A stretch of DNA of 64,000 bases, from contig NMRA01000104.1 of the NCBI GenBank assembly GCA_002633005.1, forward strand, positions 332,070 to 396,069, written 5' to 3'. The notes under the pieces are model-generated. The model ran no database searches. It saw nothing but the letters and a program-made list of their open reading frames with translations, and was not told the origin of the DNA. Both the position numbers and the translations under genes were made by a program. The stretch is from Phoronis australis. Taxonomy: Eukaryota > Phoronida > Phoronidae. Within the stretch, counting starts at the first letter, position 1. Each line of letters starts with the position of its first letter. Shown here piece by piece: positions 1-9,959 of the stretch.

Positions 1-575
1 TTTCCTTATGGGCATTACATGTAGATTTTTTCGTATTATATCTCATGTTTTCAAGGCCATCATGAATTTGCATTATTGATAATTTACACATATTACAGCT
101 GCCATATTCAAAATTCTACTTATACTTATAACTAGCTGCTGTACAAGACACCGAGGTTAGTTATTAATATTTGCACCCATGTTTCTGTGGTCAATGAATT
201 TAATGAAATCTGTTTGCAGGTTGTAGCATGATAAGTTTACAGATTGAATCTCTGTTTTTGAAGATGAAGAAAATATTTTATGCTCAGTGTTCAGTAGTTT
301 GAGACCTTAAATTCGAAAAAGATATTGCCTATTGTCATGCGCTCCTACAGACCATAGAAAAACGCAGATTAGGTTAATGACCTGGATGAATGATGAAATG
401 GGGCTCCCAGCATCGGTCTTTTGTGGACCCAGAGGTCCATCCCAAAGACGCAGTAGTGAACATTAGTAGTGATAGGATTGCTACTCCAACAGTTAATGTA
501 CGTGAAACAATAAGCATTGGACAGGCAATATTATCAAACTTCGAGAAAGGCTAGCAGTGCGTAAGGAACATGAGC
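1..575. repeat. Truncated inverted copy of the central part of the 1041-3627 element
   Basis: Bases 1-575 read as a diverged reverse complement of about 1830-2660. Shared blocks include the stretch around 420-560 (CCCAAAGACGCAGTAGTGAA) matched near 1960-1985, the TTTGCACCCATGTTTCTGTG region near 170, and CATCATGAATTTGCATTATTG near 60. On the plus strand the copy keeps a short coding-like string, PKDAVVNISSDRIATPTVNV, nearly identical to the minus-strand string in the other copy. The element continues beyond the window start. Confidence 0.75.
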
Positions 576-1040
576 TGATAATAACTGAGAAAGACCCCCT
601 GTCCCTTAATATGGAACAAGGACATCTGCAGTAGGTATTTAATACCAGCTGGAGACATCCCTCGAAGAAGCCGGCTCCATTATTGTGCATGTGAAGTTAA
701 CAAATTTCCAGTTGTTTTGGATGACGCAAATGTATTTTTGCTTCTGTGTGCAATACTATAGCTATATCATATATTGAGAACTATTTAAGTTTCGGACTAT
801 GCAAGCGGTATTTGATTTTACTGTAATTTCTTGGACTTTCCTGAGTTCTAATTTAGTCTGTAGGTTTTGAAATTTTTCCATTGACGTTGTGCAATGCTTT
901 GTTTAACATTTGGATAAATAATAATGTATTTCTGAGTACATGTTGAAACTGGTATTTTGTGTTTTCAGTTGTCTCACTGGTTCATGTATATAATCCCTGG
1001 TGTTCGCACACAGAAAGCTTGGTTATAAACTATCCTTTTT
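576..1040. other. Unassigned spacer
   Basis: AT-rich sequence between the partial repeat copy and the next element. I see no open frame, splice pattern or repeat of note. The short ORF at 493-690 on the minus strand overlaps repeat sequence and has no recognisable domain. Confidence 0.5.
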
Positions 1041-1174
1041 AGTCCGGGAACCAGGGGGTTGAACCTGGTTTTGTCGGATAAAGTTTTTTCTTTGTTGTTT
1101 CATATATCCTAGGGTTAAGTAATCATTATTTAGGGGGGTGACCGTTGGCAACCCTTGAGCATTTTTAAATATGC

Positions 1175-1660
1175 GAATTAAGGTCGCCATTATGCAAAAT
1201 TCTTATTTCCTTACCAAGCATTGCAGCCACATAATTTTGACGTTTTTACCCATGTTTTCATGGTCAATGAATTTAATAGTGCAAGTTTTTTTGATGAATA
1301 CATTGTCAATTTGCATAATTTATGCAAATTAAGGCAATCATATGCAAAACTCTGTTTTTGCTTATTTCCTTACCAAGCACTGCAGGCAGGTTATTTTGAT
1401 GTTTCCACCCATGTTTCCATGGTCAACGAATCTAATAGTGGAAGTTTTTTTGGTGAATACGTTGTCAATTTGCATAATTTATGCAAATTAAGGCAATCAT
1501 ATGCAAAACTCTGTTTTTGCTTATTTCCTTACCAAGCACTGCAGGCAGGTTATTTTGATGTTTCCACCCATGTTTCCATGGTCAACGAATCTAATAGTGG
1601 AAATTTTTTGGTGAATACGTTGTCAATTTGCATAATTTATGCAAATTAAGGCCGCCATTA
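1175..1660 (+). repeat. 159-bp tandem repeat array, about three units
   Basis: The block GCAGGCAGGTTATTTTGATG recurs at 1382 and 1541 and in diverged form at 1223, a period of 159 bases. Because 159 is 53 codons, the array stays open through 1221-1649 and simulates a 142-residue protein of 53-residue repeats. Each unit carries TTGCATAATTTATGCAAATT, a short palindrome. Related units in reverse orientation fill 2560-3480. The open frame is best explained by repeat periodicity rather than coding. Confidence 0.85.
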
Positions 1661-1840
1661 TTCACAATTCTTCTTGTGCTTATAGCTACTGTATCAGGCA
1701 CCACAGATGAAGATGATTTTTGCACCTATATTCTTTTGGTCAGTTAGTTTAATAAGATCGGTTTGCACATTGTTGCGTGATAAATTTGCATAATTAATGC
1801 AAATTTGCATAACTAATGCAACAAGGATCTTCATCAGTGA

Positions 1841-2400
1841 TTACCTACTTGCGTTCCTAACATACTGCCAGCCTTTCTCGAAGTCTGATAACATTGCCTG
1901 TCCATTGCTTGTTTCATGTAGGCCTACATTAACTGTTGGAGTAGCAACCCTGTCACTGCTAATGTTCACTACTGCGTCTTTGGGATAGACCTTGGGATCC
2001 AATAGATCGATGCTGGTATCTTTTTTGACAGATTCGTGCAATATCCTGGGCATGTGCATCAAGACGTGCCTTACTTTCTTCCGTGTGATAGGTTTTAGTA
2101 CAGGATCTAATGTTGACCGCTCGCCATCTCTCCAAGATCTGTTTCAATCTTGTAGGACAAATGGCAACTTGTGCCCAAAGTTTAAGAGTTTCTTCTTTGA
2201 GGGCAATTCCCTACTATTCCCTCACTACTGTTTTCGTACCTCATGCATGTGATCCCTTTAAACTGATTGCTCCGAGCTCCATTCCAGCACTCACCCAAGT
2301 CATTAAACTAATCTGCGTTTTTTCTATGGTCTGTGGGGGTGCAGAAAATAGGCAATATCTTTTTTGGAGTTTAAAGTCTCAAACTGCAGAACACACACTA
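1841..2400 (-). pseudogene. Conserved broken coding remnant inside the inverted-repeat element
   Basis: On the minus strand one frame (2062-1841) reads through DPKVYPKDAVVNISSDRVAT and then a short acidic tail. An upstream frame (2147-1959) overlaps it and also looks coding-like, suggesting frameshifts in an older gene. The same amino-acid string survives at 420-560 on the plus strand with mostly conservative changes, which implies it once encoded protein in the parental element. I recognise no transposase motif. It is either a transposase fragment of an unfamiliar family or a captured host fragment. Confidence 0.4.
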
Positions 2401-2559
2401 CACCAAATATTTTCTTACTTCATCATCGAAAAGGAGATTCTGCAAATTTATCATGCTACTACCACCACTGAAACATGGATGCAAATATTTGTAACTAACC
2501 TCTGGTGTCTGATGCAGCAGTTATAAGCACAAGTAGAATTTTGAATATGAGATCTCTTG

Positions 2560-3480
2560 AGTACATTATCAATAATTGCAAATTTATGTAAACGTAAGAT
2601 AAATTTGAAAATAATCTACACGTAATGCCAGTAAGGAAATTATGAGCAGAAACAGTATTTGGAATACTGGTGTCCTTTATTTGTATAAACTATGAAAATT
2701 CGTCATGCAACAACTTACCAACTGATTTCACAGAAACATTGGGTAAAGACATTAAACTAGTTTACTTGGGGTGCCTGATACTGCAGCTATAAGCAAAAGT
2801 AGAACTTTTGAATAATGACGGCCTTAATTTGCACATACATGTATTATGCAAATTCATAATGTATCCACCAGTAAACGTGCTCCATTAAATTCACTGACCA
2901 AGGAAGCACAGGTGAAAACATTAAAGTAACCTGTCTGAAGTGCTTGGTAAGGGCGTTTTAAGCAAAGTATAATTTTGAATAATGGTGACCTCAATTTGCA
3001 TTAATTATGCAAATTTATCATACAACAACATGCATGATTTCATTAAACTAATTGACCATAGAAACATAGGTGCAAATTTCATGATAATTCACCTGTGATG
3101 ATTGGTACCATGCCTATTAGAACAAGTAAAATTTTGAATAATGGCGGCCTTAATTTACATAAATTATGCAAATTGACCTTTTTTCCACCCAAAAACTTTC
3201 ACTATTAAATTCGTTGACCATGGAAACTTGGGTGAAAGCATCAAAATAACCTGCCTGCAGTGCTTGGTAAGGAAATTATAAGCAAAAATAGAATTTTGCA
3301 TAATGACGGCCTTAATTTGCATAAATTATGCAAATTGACAATGTATTCACCAAACAACTTGCACTGTTTAATTCATTGACCATGAAAACATGGATAAAAA
3401 CGTCAAAATTATCTGGCTGCAGTGCTTGGTAAGGAAATTATACGCAAAAATAGAATTTTGCATAATGGCGACCTTAATTT
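2560..3480 (-). repeat. Reverse-oriented array of the 159-bp unit
   Basis: About five to six diverged units are marked by recurring GCAGTGCTTGGTAAGGAAAT and CCTTAATTTGCATAAATTAT blocks (for example near 3260-3330 and 3420-3480). They mirror the plus-strand array at 1175-1660 and form the right inverted arm of the element. Confidence 0.75.
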
Positions 3481-3627
3481 GCATATTTTAAAAAATGCTC
3501 AAGGGTTGCGAACGGTCACCCCCCTAAATCATGATTAACTATGCCTAGGCTACATGAAACAGCAAAGAAAAAAACTTTATCCGACAAATCCAGGTTAAGT
3601 AAAAAAACAGCATTTGGCTCCCGGACT

Positions 3628-6600
3628 ATTTGGTTTTTATCCCCTAAATTGTTTATTAAACTGATGCAGTTGGTCAAAAGTAGTTCCATCCATTCATATG
3701 TTGTTTTGGAGTAAGGGTCTGATGTGTCTGTCAACAATTAGCCTGGTGCTTATTATAGTTAGATATTTTTTATGATAAGGGTCTGAAAATTTTTAGACCA
3801 GGCGAACAATCGTCATGAAAACAGGCCACTGAATGTATGTGTGTCTGTTATGGAATGAAGAGAATCAAGAAGATGTTTGTTGCTCCCTTGATCTACCTTT
3901 CTTGCAACAGTGGCTGTTCATAAGCACTCAGTACCACTTCCTGTCCGCAAGGCAAGTTTGAGCTGTAAATTCAAATACCCCTTAGACTTAGACTGTTCAG
4001 GTTACCAAAAGTCCCCTAGTCGACACCCATTTGTCTACAGTTGTATCCAATTTCAAGGATCTAGGTGTTTTGGTATTGACTGCTAGTCCTTAGTAGTCGC
4101 GATCGTCTCAGCTGGACTCCTGTACACATAGATGGCCACCCCATAACTCATAAGGCCGCCATAGGCTGGAAGCTTTTCTGAAAAATCTGCCTCACATTGA
4201 TCAAACCATCAAATTCATGTCACTATAAGTACCTTTTACGCACAGAGGGAACCCATAGGAGGCCGTTGATGTCCCTAACTTATCCCAGTTCGAACAGATA
4301 CACCGGCCTGGCGCAATCAAAGTTTTTTCGAACATCCCCTCGTTTCAGTTCCCCCAGGGAGTATGACGTCATGTCAAAAGCGCACTTGCACACTGTAAGG
4401 TCAGTTTCTGCTTCATATTTTGTTTTATTTGCAAAAAAGAAACAAACTGCTTTATTCTGCAGCCTGTATATGGGGCCGCAAAATGAGGTAAAACTGTTGA
4501 AACTTTCATCCAGTTCATAATCTTTGAATATGTAAACCACATGTGGGGTCGGTTTCAGTCGAGCTGGCAACTTCTGATTCAAGCATCGATAACTGCATCA
4601 AATGTTTCATAATGAGAACGGAGTAGACATTGGCCAGCTACGTTTTGAAGTGCCCCAGTCTGGCAACGACTTCTTAAAGAGCTCAAAACCACCATTTACC
4701 TTATTTTAACAAGTGGCTAAATTGTCAGTGTTTAATAAACTTTCATTTACAACATATCGCAACTGTGTATTCAATATCCCCAAAACGGGAAAACAGAAGA
4801 AAGGCAACTTTAATTGAAAGCTTCTTAGCTGGGGGTCATGAAAGTGACGTATGAACGAGCCCAGCGCCTGCATGTCATGTCCACCAACACTGGAGTTCCT
4901 TGTACAAAGTCTGTACTATATCGGGCGCACTTTTTTGGTGTCCCGCGAAAAGTGAAAAGTGCTACAACGTGCTCGAGTTGTCACAACCACCACAAACGCA
5001 ACACCTCACCATTCCTTATTATAATATAAACCACGGGAAACTAGCAGCAGTATCTGACGACTAAATACTCTTACACAATGACGATTACTAATGCTTTGAT
5101 TGGTAGGCCCGATTCTACGTTGTAACTGTGCCGACCAATGAATGCTCGTAACAAGGTCAGCTAATTAACATATCGTCAGTTGTGTTTGCAGGTGTTCTAA
5201 CTTGACAGTTGACCGACTGGTGAAGTTGTTTTTTGTTGTTTGTGATATGAAATTGGTGGTTTTTAGCACTTTAAAGCTGCAGTTCATCCTCTTTAGGTGG
5301 CTAAAAACGAGTGGCAATGTATGCCTTTTTGACGTCATAAAATGGTCTTATATCAAATTACCGTGATAGAGTTCCATTTACGTTAGCCAACAAGCGCATC
5401 AAAATCATCAACGAGTCCATTGGAGTTGACTTACCCTAAAATTGTGTATTCGAAATGACGCATTTATACGCATTGCCTATGACTTGAATCAACAGCTTGT
5501 CAATTTAAGAAAAAATCAAGATCGGACGACCGTCGTAACGTTTTTAAACCATGAAGCGCTTAACGGTTAAGAAAAACAAAAACTTTGACAGCTAGACAGG
5601 AGCGAAATGCAGCTTTAGCCGTTGTGACGTCATGACCGCCAATTTTATGCGCACACCGACAAGACGAATTTGGAGAATGCGCTCCTAACAGGAGCTTAAT
5701 AAAAACACTCAAGTATGAGATCTACGGTTTTATTGCCACTGGTACACAGACTATCTAACATACAGTTAATTTCAATACTCAGGCCGGCGTGACTTGCAAG
5801 ATTTACATAATAGGCCTATAGATGATTTTGTACATGTTCAGCTAAACGATTTTGTCTGCGACCCACTTATATCAGAATAAGAACTCTTGCCGAGAAATAC
5901 GACATGACTGTATGGAGAGATGTCAACGACGTGAATCCAAATCAATACATTATAACGGACATGACATATCATGTTTTAAATTAACTTGGCTATATATCCA
6001 CCTTCTCTAAATGATATAAATTTTCAATTAGATCACTTACCAGTAAATTGGTTTCAAGTTCTTTCTAGTTAAACTAGAGAGGATTTATGGATTTGGTAAG
6101 AACTGACAGTCCATTTTTGCTTGTGACCACGCTCCACAAGGTGGTTTGTCACATCCGGTCATTCGAAGCAATAATGAACCACACTTTTAAGTTAAAAACA
6201 CTTTTGAAGTGGGTTAAAAACAACTTGGATCAGTTTCAGTGAGTAGTCTAAATCAAAAAATATTTTTTTCTGTGGCAAAACGCGGGTTTAATTGCCGCTT
6301 CGAGTATTGAAAGTATAATGTTCGTTCAACAAATAAAGTGTATGTAATGATCGACTTGAAAATGACTACTAAGTTTTAACACCACACCTTATCGTACTTC
6401 TATCTGATTGGTTGGGCATATTGTGTTGAATAATGTAACAAACGAGAACCGACGAGAGTATGACATCTTCTAAAGTGTAATCAATAGTCTTTTATTTCGT
6501 TCTATAAAATTTGAGCGTTTTAACTAAACATTTGGTGCTCATAATTTTACAGGACGAGAGGCAGCTTGTCGATGATTTCTGCGATCAAATACTGAACGTC
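3628..6600. other. No gene recognised
   Basis: Several short frames exist (4197-4520 plus, 4280-4582 minus, 4838-5029 plus), but they overlap on opposite strands, carry no domain or signal I can name, and have no convincing flanking splice sites. A block near 5275-5310 (GCTGCAGTTCATCCTCTTTAGGTGGCTAA) resembles one near 34650-34680, indicating a dispersed repeat. Confidence 0.5.
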
Positions 6601-6604
6601 CTTT

Positions 6605-6730
6605 AAATACTTGTTAGATTTTCCATGGGCGCACCCAGGGGGGAGGGGGGCTTGGCGAATTGGGCAAAAAGGCCCACCTAAGTGAAACAAAAAGTCCGAT
6701 TAAACCAAACAAAAGTCCTCAAAATCGACG
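6605..6730. repeat. G-rich dispersed repeat, also at 27960-28095 inverted
   Basis: The stretch with GCGCACCCAGGGGGGAGGGG, GGCGAATTGGGCAAAAAGG and an AAAAGTCC motif is matched by the reverse complement of 27960-28095 (TTTTTGCCCAATTCGCCAA and a C-rich run before GCGCCCATGC). It is a dispersed, probably transposon-derived sequence. Confidence 0.7.
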
Positions 6731-7715
6731 GGAAGTCGGTGCGGATGTATCCCCGTTTTTATTAGTCCTCGTTGATTTCTTTCAGTAAAAGGTCCGCATA
6801 TTGAAAAATTCGAGGCCCCCAATATTTTAGGCTGGGTGCGCGCATGTTTTCCAGTTTGAATTTGACTATTATCGGCCTGATGAAGAGACCTATATATGGT
6901 ATGCACGTCAACTTCGTTGCATAAGTTTGTCTTGTGACTTGTACGGAATCTAACGAATATAATTGCGCAGGATGAGCATAGCGCTACGAAACACATAACG
7001 CGTCATCGAGACACAACTCCACGTTGGCGAGTAACCATGTAGAGAACATCACTTTCGCACGTCACGGTCAAACTCATTTAATAAGGATGTTAGTTCATTT
7101 TGTTGATTTCGGCTAAACTACTCCCCAAGTTGAGTCGTTGTCCTCCATAAAATTGAAAAGCAAGCCTGAAATTAAAAATCAAATTTTCACCATAAATCAC
7201 TTACTACAGGCATATTTTCTATATTATTTCCTTTAATGTAGAAAAACAAAACATGAATGAAATATAGGCTCCTTTCCACGTAGGTTCAGGATTCTAGTTA
7301 TTGCTTTTATGTTGGGAATATGAACGGCATAGACTCGAAAAAATGTCCAACCAAAAGTACGCCCAAGGGCGTATTTTCGGGAAAAATTCCAATAACACCC
7401 ATGATCACATTTTCGGCAACTTAGTGTTTGCATCTTTTGAAAATCTGATGGATTATCCTAACATACACATGTAATAGGTTTTGGTTTAGAATTTTTTTTA
7501 ATCAAGACATTTATTATTTAAAGAGATATTGGAAGACGAGTTTGTTGGTAACACACAGTTTTAAGCACAGTATGAAGGAAAATGTCAACCCCCACCTTCC
7601 GAAAATACGTCTGGACGATTTATCGTTTTCAAAAGGCCATTTTCCGACTATCCGCCCATGAGCCTATTTTCGAAATTACCGGTAGTAGGTAGTAGTGGCG
7701 GCAAAATATCAGTAG
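6731..7715. other. No gene recognised
   Basis: Contains only short overlapping frames (6700-6996 and 7233-7433 on the minus strand) without recognisable domains. Nothing repetitive beyond simple AT-rich sequence was seen. Confidence 0.45.
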
Positions 7716-7721
7716 TAGCCC

Positions 7722-7722
7722 T

Positions 7723-7770
<48 letters not shown>
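7722..7770. repeat. (AGC)n microsatellite
   Basis: About sixteen uninterrupted AGC units produce poly-Ser on the plus strand and poly-Cys on the minus strand in the overlapping frames at 7658-7840 and 7629-7820. Those frames are microsatellite artefacts. Confidence 0.95.
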
Positions 7771-7773
<3 letters not shown>

Positions 7774-7847
7774 CAAAAACATGCAAGAACATGGAAAGAT
7801 CTATGTGACATGCCACACAAATAACAGCAACAGAAAATGATATATAT

Positions 7848-8007
7848 AGATTATTACATGGCGAAGTCGTTATCCCCCGTTATCTAGAGCCCGAGTGGAT
7901 TTTGGAGAAATATCGCCCGAGGGGCGTTAGCCCCGAGGGTGATAATTCTCCAAAATCCACGAGGGCTCTAGATAAGGGGGATAATGGCTGAGAACATGTA
8001 ATAATCT
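7848..8007. repeat. 160-bp near-perfect hairpin (foldback)
   Basis: AGATTATTACATG at 7848 is mirrored by CATGTAATAATCT ending at 8007. The arms continue inward through GTTATCTAGAGCCCGAGTGG versus CCACGAGGGCTCTAGATAAG and meet at a loop of about five bases near 7927. Arms are about 77 bases with few mismatches. One arm alone recurs next to the MITE copy at 13210-13300 and a partial arm next to the copy at 29750-29805, so hairpin and MITE travel or insert together. Confidence 0.9.
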
Positions 8008-8010
8008 ATT

Positions 8011-8716
8011 TATACCACATACTAAACGAGAAACATTGCAATGAATCGATTTACCTTTTCTGACTCTCCACGGCTTTGTAACTACTTTCTATGTCAGAGG
8101 CCCGGGGTCGGAGGTCGTGACCTTTTAAGAAAAGCCCAGCTATTTTTGTCAAATAATGCTTTTACTCAAAACCAATTGAAAATTTAAATATTATAGAGAT
8201 AAATTGAATTTATAAATTAAGGTTTACCAACTATTATAGCTTAAAACACGTTTTTTTTTCACGCTAAGCTTCGACCGGGAAATTATCGTCTGCTAAAGTA
8301 GGTTACCTCTGGTAACTGAACATAATTCTCAAGTCAAAGATCCTGACGAGACGATACCCGCATTCAAACTAGAGATCGGTGATTTACAAGTAAGAGGACA
8401 TGAGAGAAAAATTTCACCGAATTAAGATATCATTTTTATGGAAATTATGTGTCTTATTTTTCGTAGCGTATAAGTACAGTACAATGTGGTTTGTTGAACG
8501 TGCGATTATTGCTCGTGCTCATTTAAGTATTCTATATTCAATCTTGATGACGTCAGTGGCTGCGTGGTGTAGTGGTAAAGTCGGCGACTAGCAATATTAG
8601 GGTCCCGGGTTCGACCCCGTCCTCGGTTTCCCGCCAAATCGATATCTCACTAGTGAGATAACTCTATGGGTTATTACACGGTTGTATCTGCCATTTGACG
8701 CTAATATTGTGGTATA
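8011..8716 (+). mobile_element. MITE-like element with TATACCAC ends and an internal tRNA-like box (copy 1)
   Basis: Begins TATACCACATACTAAACG and ends CTAATATTGTGGTATA, giving short inverted termini. Internal landmarks shared with two other copies are CATTGCAATGAATCGAT, GGCCCGGGGTCGGAGGTCGTGACC, TGACGTCAGTGGCTGCG and the inverted GTTATCTCACTAGTGAGATAAC palindrome (8652 region). Copies 2 (12695-13217) and 3 (29031-29744) are in opposite orientation. It carries no coding capacity. Confidence 0.75.
8559..8635 (+). ncRNA. tRNA-like sequence inside MITE copy 1
   Basis: An A-box-like TGGTGTAGTGGTAAAG (8565-8580) and a B-box-like GGGTTCGACCC (8608-8618) are spaced as in a tRNA gene, in a tRNA-length segment. 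The acceptor arms do not obviously pair and the segment lies inside a repeat. It is better called a tRNA-derived pol III promoter of a SINE or MITE than a functional tRNA. A related copy on the minus strand is at about 12770-12850. Confidence 0.5.
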
Positions 8717-8719
8717 AAG

Positions 8720-9180
8720 TTAGTTACAAAACAGTAGCGTACAACATTAACTTCCGAATTGAAAGAGCATCCCCGAGATATTTAGCTAAAGAACGTATGG
8801 TACTTTCAGTAGCATACATGAGACATAAAATTCACTGTTCAAGAATGATTTGGGGTCTAGGTTAAATGTAGTGTGAAAAACATCGAACATTTTTCTCTAA
8901 TATTGTCAAATACACAGCAATGAAACAAAAATGAAACTCATCCTCAACTTGTAGTGAGTGACATATTTCACAGTCAGGATTAACCTACAAAGCGTCCTGT
9001 TTCTAATCTGAGAGGAAGGATTCCAGAGCGAAACTGAGTAAGAAATGAACGGTCAAGTGGAAGTTTAATGTACAGTTCTGTTTCAAAAGCATTTTAAATG
9101 TTTTTAGCGTTCTCAATTTGCGCAAATAGTTGCAGCAGTAATAGTAATAACATCATTTTGGGCAAAGTACGATTAGAAAA
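8720..9180. other. Unassigned spacer
   Basis: AT-rich sequence between the MITE copy and the Penelope-like pseudo-LTR. No open frame or motif is supported. Confidence 0.45.
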
Positions 9181-9181
9181 C

Positions 9182-9885
9182 GGGCAATCGCCGCACAGAT
9201 AAAAAAAATTTCAAGTTAACTCAACGTTTCGTCTATTCATAAGACATCATCAGGATGTGTACAGTTCAGTGGACAACAAGTGTCAATTACCATTGAAGTC
9301 ACATCCATGTGGTGAAATGAGAGTGAGAGATACAGGGAAAGTAAGTAGGTCATCACCATAGTTGTAGGGTCACTGAGCTCTGCATGTTATTGAGAGAATC
9401 AGTCATTGGCCATTCAGGACCAGCTTGTTACGGATAATCGCCGCACAAATAAAAAGTTCGTGTTAACTCAACGTTTCGTCTATTCATAAGACATCATCAG
9501 GATATGTACAATAGGACAACTGTCGATTACCACTCAAGTCACATCCATGTAGTGAAATTAGAATGAGAGATACAGGAAAGTAAGTAGGTCATCACCATAG
9601 TTGTAGGGTCACTGAGCTCTGCATGTTATTGAGAGAATCAGTCATTGGCCATTCAGGACCAGCTTGTTACTGATTCTCTCAATAACATGCAGAGCTCAGT
9701 GACCCTACAACTATGGTGATGACCTACTTACTTTCCTGTATCTCTCACTCTAATTTCACTACATGGATGTGACTTGAGTGGTAATCGACAGTTGTCCTAT
9801 TGTACATATCCTGATGATGTCTTATGAATAGACGAAACGTTGAGTTAACACGAACTTTTTATTTGTGCGGCGATTATCCGTTTCC
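9182..9885. repeat. Penelope-like pseudo-LTR cluster: two direct copies and one inverted copy
   Basis: A unit with ATCGCCGCACA, TCAACGTTTCGTCTATTCAT, CATCATCAGGAT, TCACATCCATGT and TGCATGTTATTGAGAGAATC occurs at 9187-9431, again at 9437-9673, and reversed at about 9671-9880. Direct and inverted partial copies around a reverse transcriptase frame are the usual pseudo-LTR arrangement of Penelope-like elements. The coding part follows at once on the plus strand. Confidence 0.8.
9805..9850 (+). ncRNA. Hammerhead-ribozyme-like motif in the pseudo-LTR
   Basis: CTGATGA at 9811-9817 is followed by GTCT (9819-9822) able to pair with AGAC (9830-9833), then GAAA (9834-9837), then AAC and GTT (9844-9846) that could form a very short helix III ending in TTA. 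The order CUGANGA, stem II, GAAA is the hammerhead core, and such motifs are known in Penelope-like pseudo-LTRs. One extra base precedes stem II and I see no good helix I, so self-cleavage is uncertain. The same motif is on the minus strand at 9211-9254 and 9462-9500. Confidence 0.5.
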
Positions 9886-9959
9886 TAATAGTAATAGTAA
9901 TAGTAATAGTATTTTATTGACCACGGCACTAGCAGTGGTGCGGTAGTACATGCAGTTGT

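Larger units (their letters stand above)
1041..3627. mobile_element. DNA-transposon-like element with long inverted ends built of 159-bp repeats
   Basis: The left end at 1041 (AGTCCGGGAACCAGG) and the right end at 3627 (reverse complement AGTCCGGGAGCCAAAT) are inverted. Homology continues inward for several hundred bases through the GTCGGATAAAGTTTTTTCTT block, a GGGGGGTGACCGTT block, and an array of 159-bp units. The centre (1690-2510) is a coding-like remnant on the minus strand. No clear target-site duplication is visible, so the exact ends are approximate. The superfamily is not identifiable by eye. It is non-autonomous or decayed, since the internal frame is broken by stops and shifts. 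Confidence 0.7.

Noticed and set aside
1221-1649. 142-residue plus-strand ORF with 53-residue repeats
   Set aside because: Explained by the 159-bp tandem repeat having a codon-multiple period; the inverse array is not open and no start or domain is present.
7629-7840. Poly-Ser and poly-Cys frames
   Set aside because: Both are translations of the (AGC)n microsatellite.
8559-8635. Functional tRNA gene
   Set aside because: Boxes are present but acceptor arms do not pair and the segment sits inside a repeated element.
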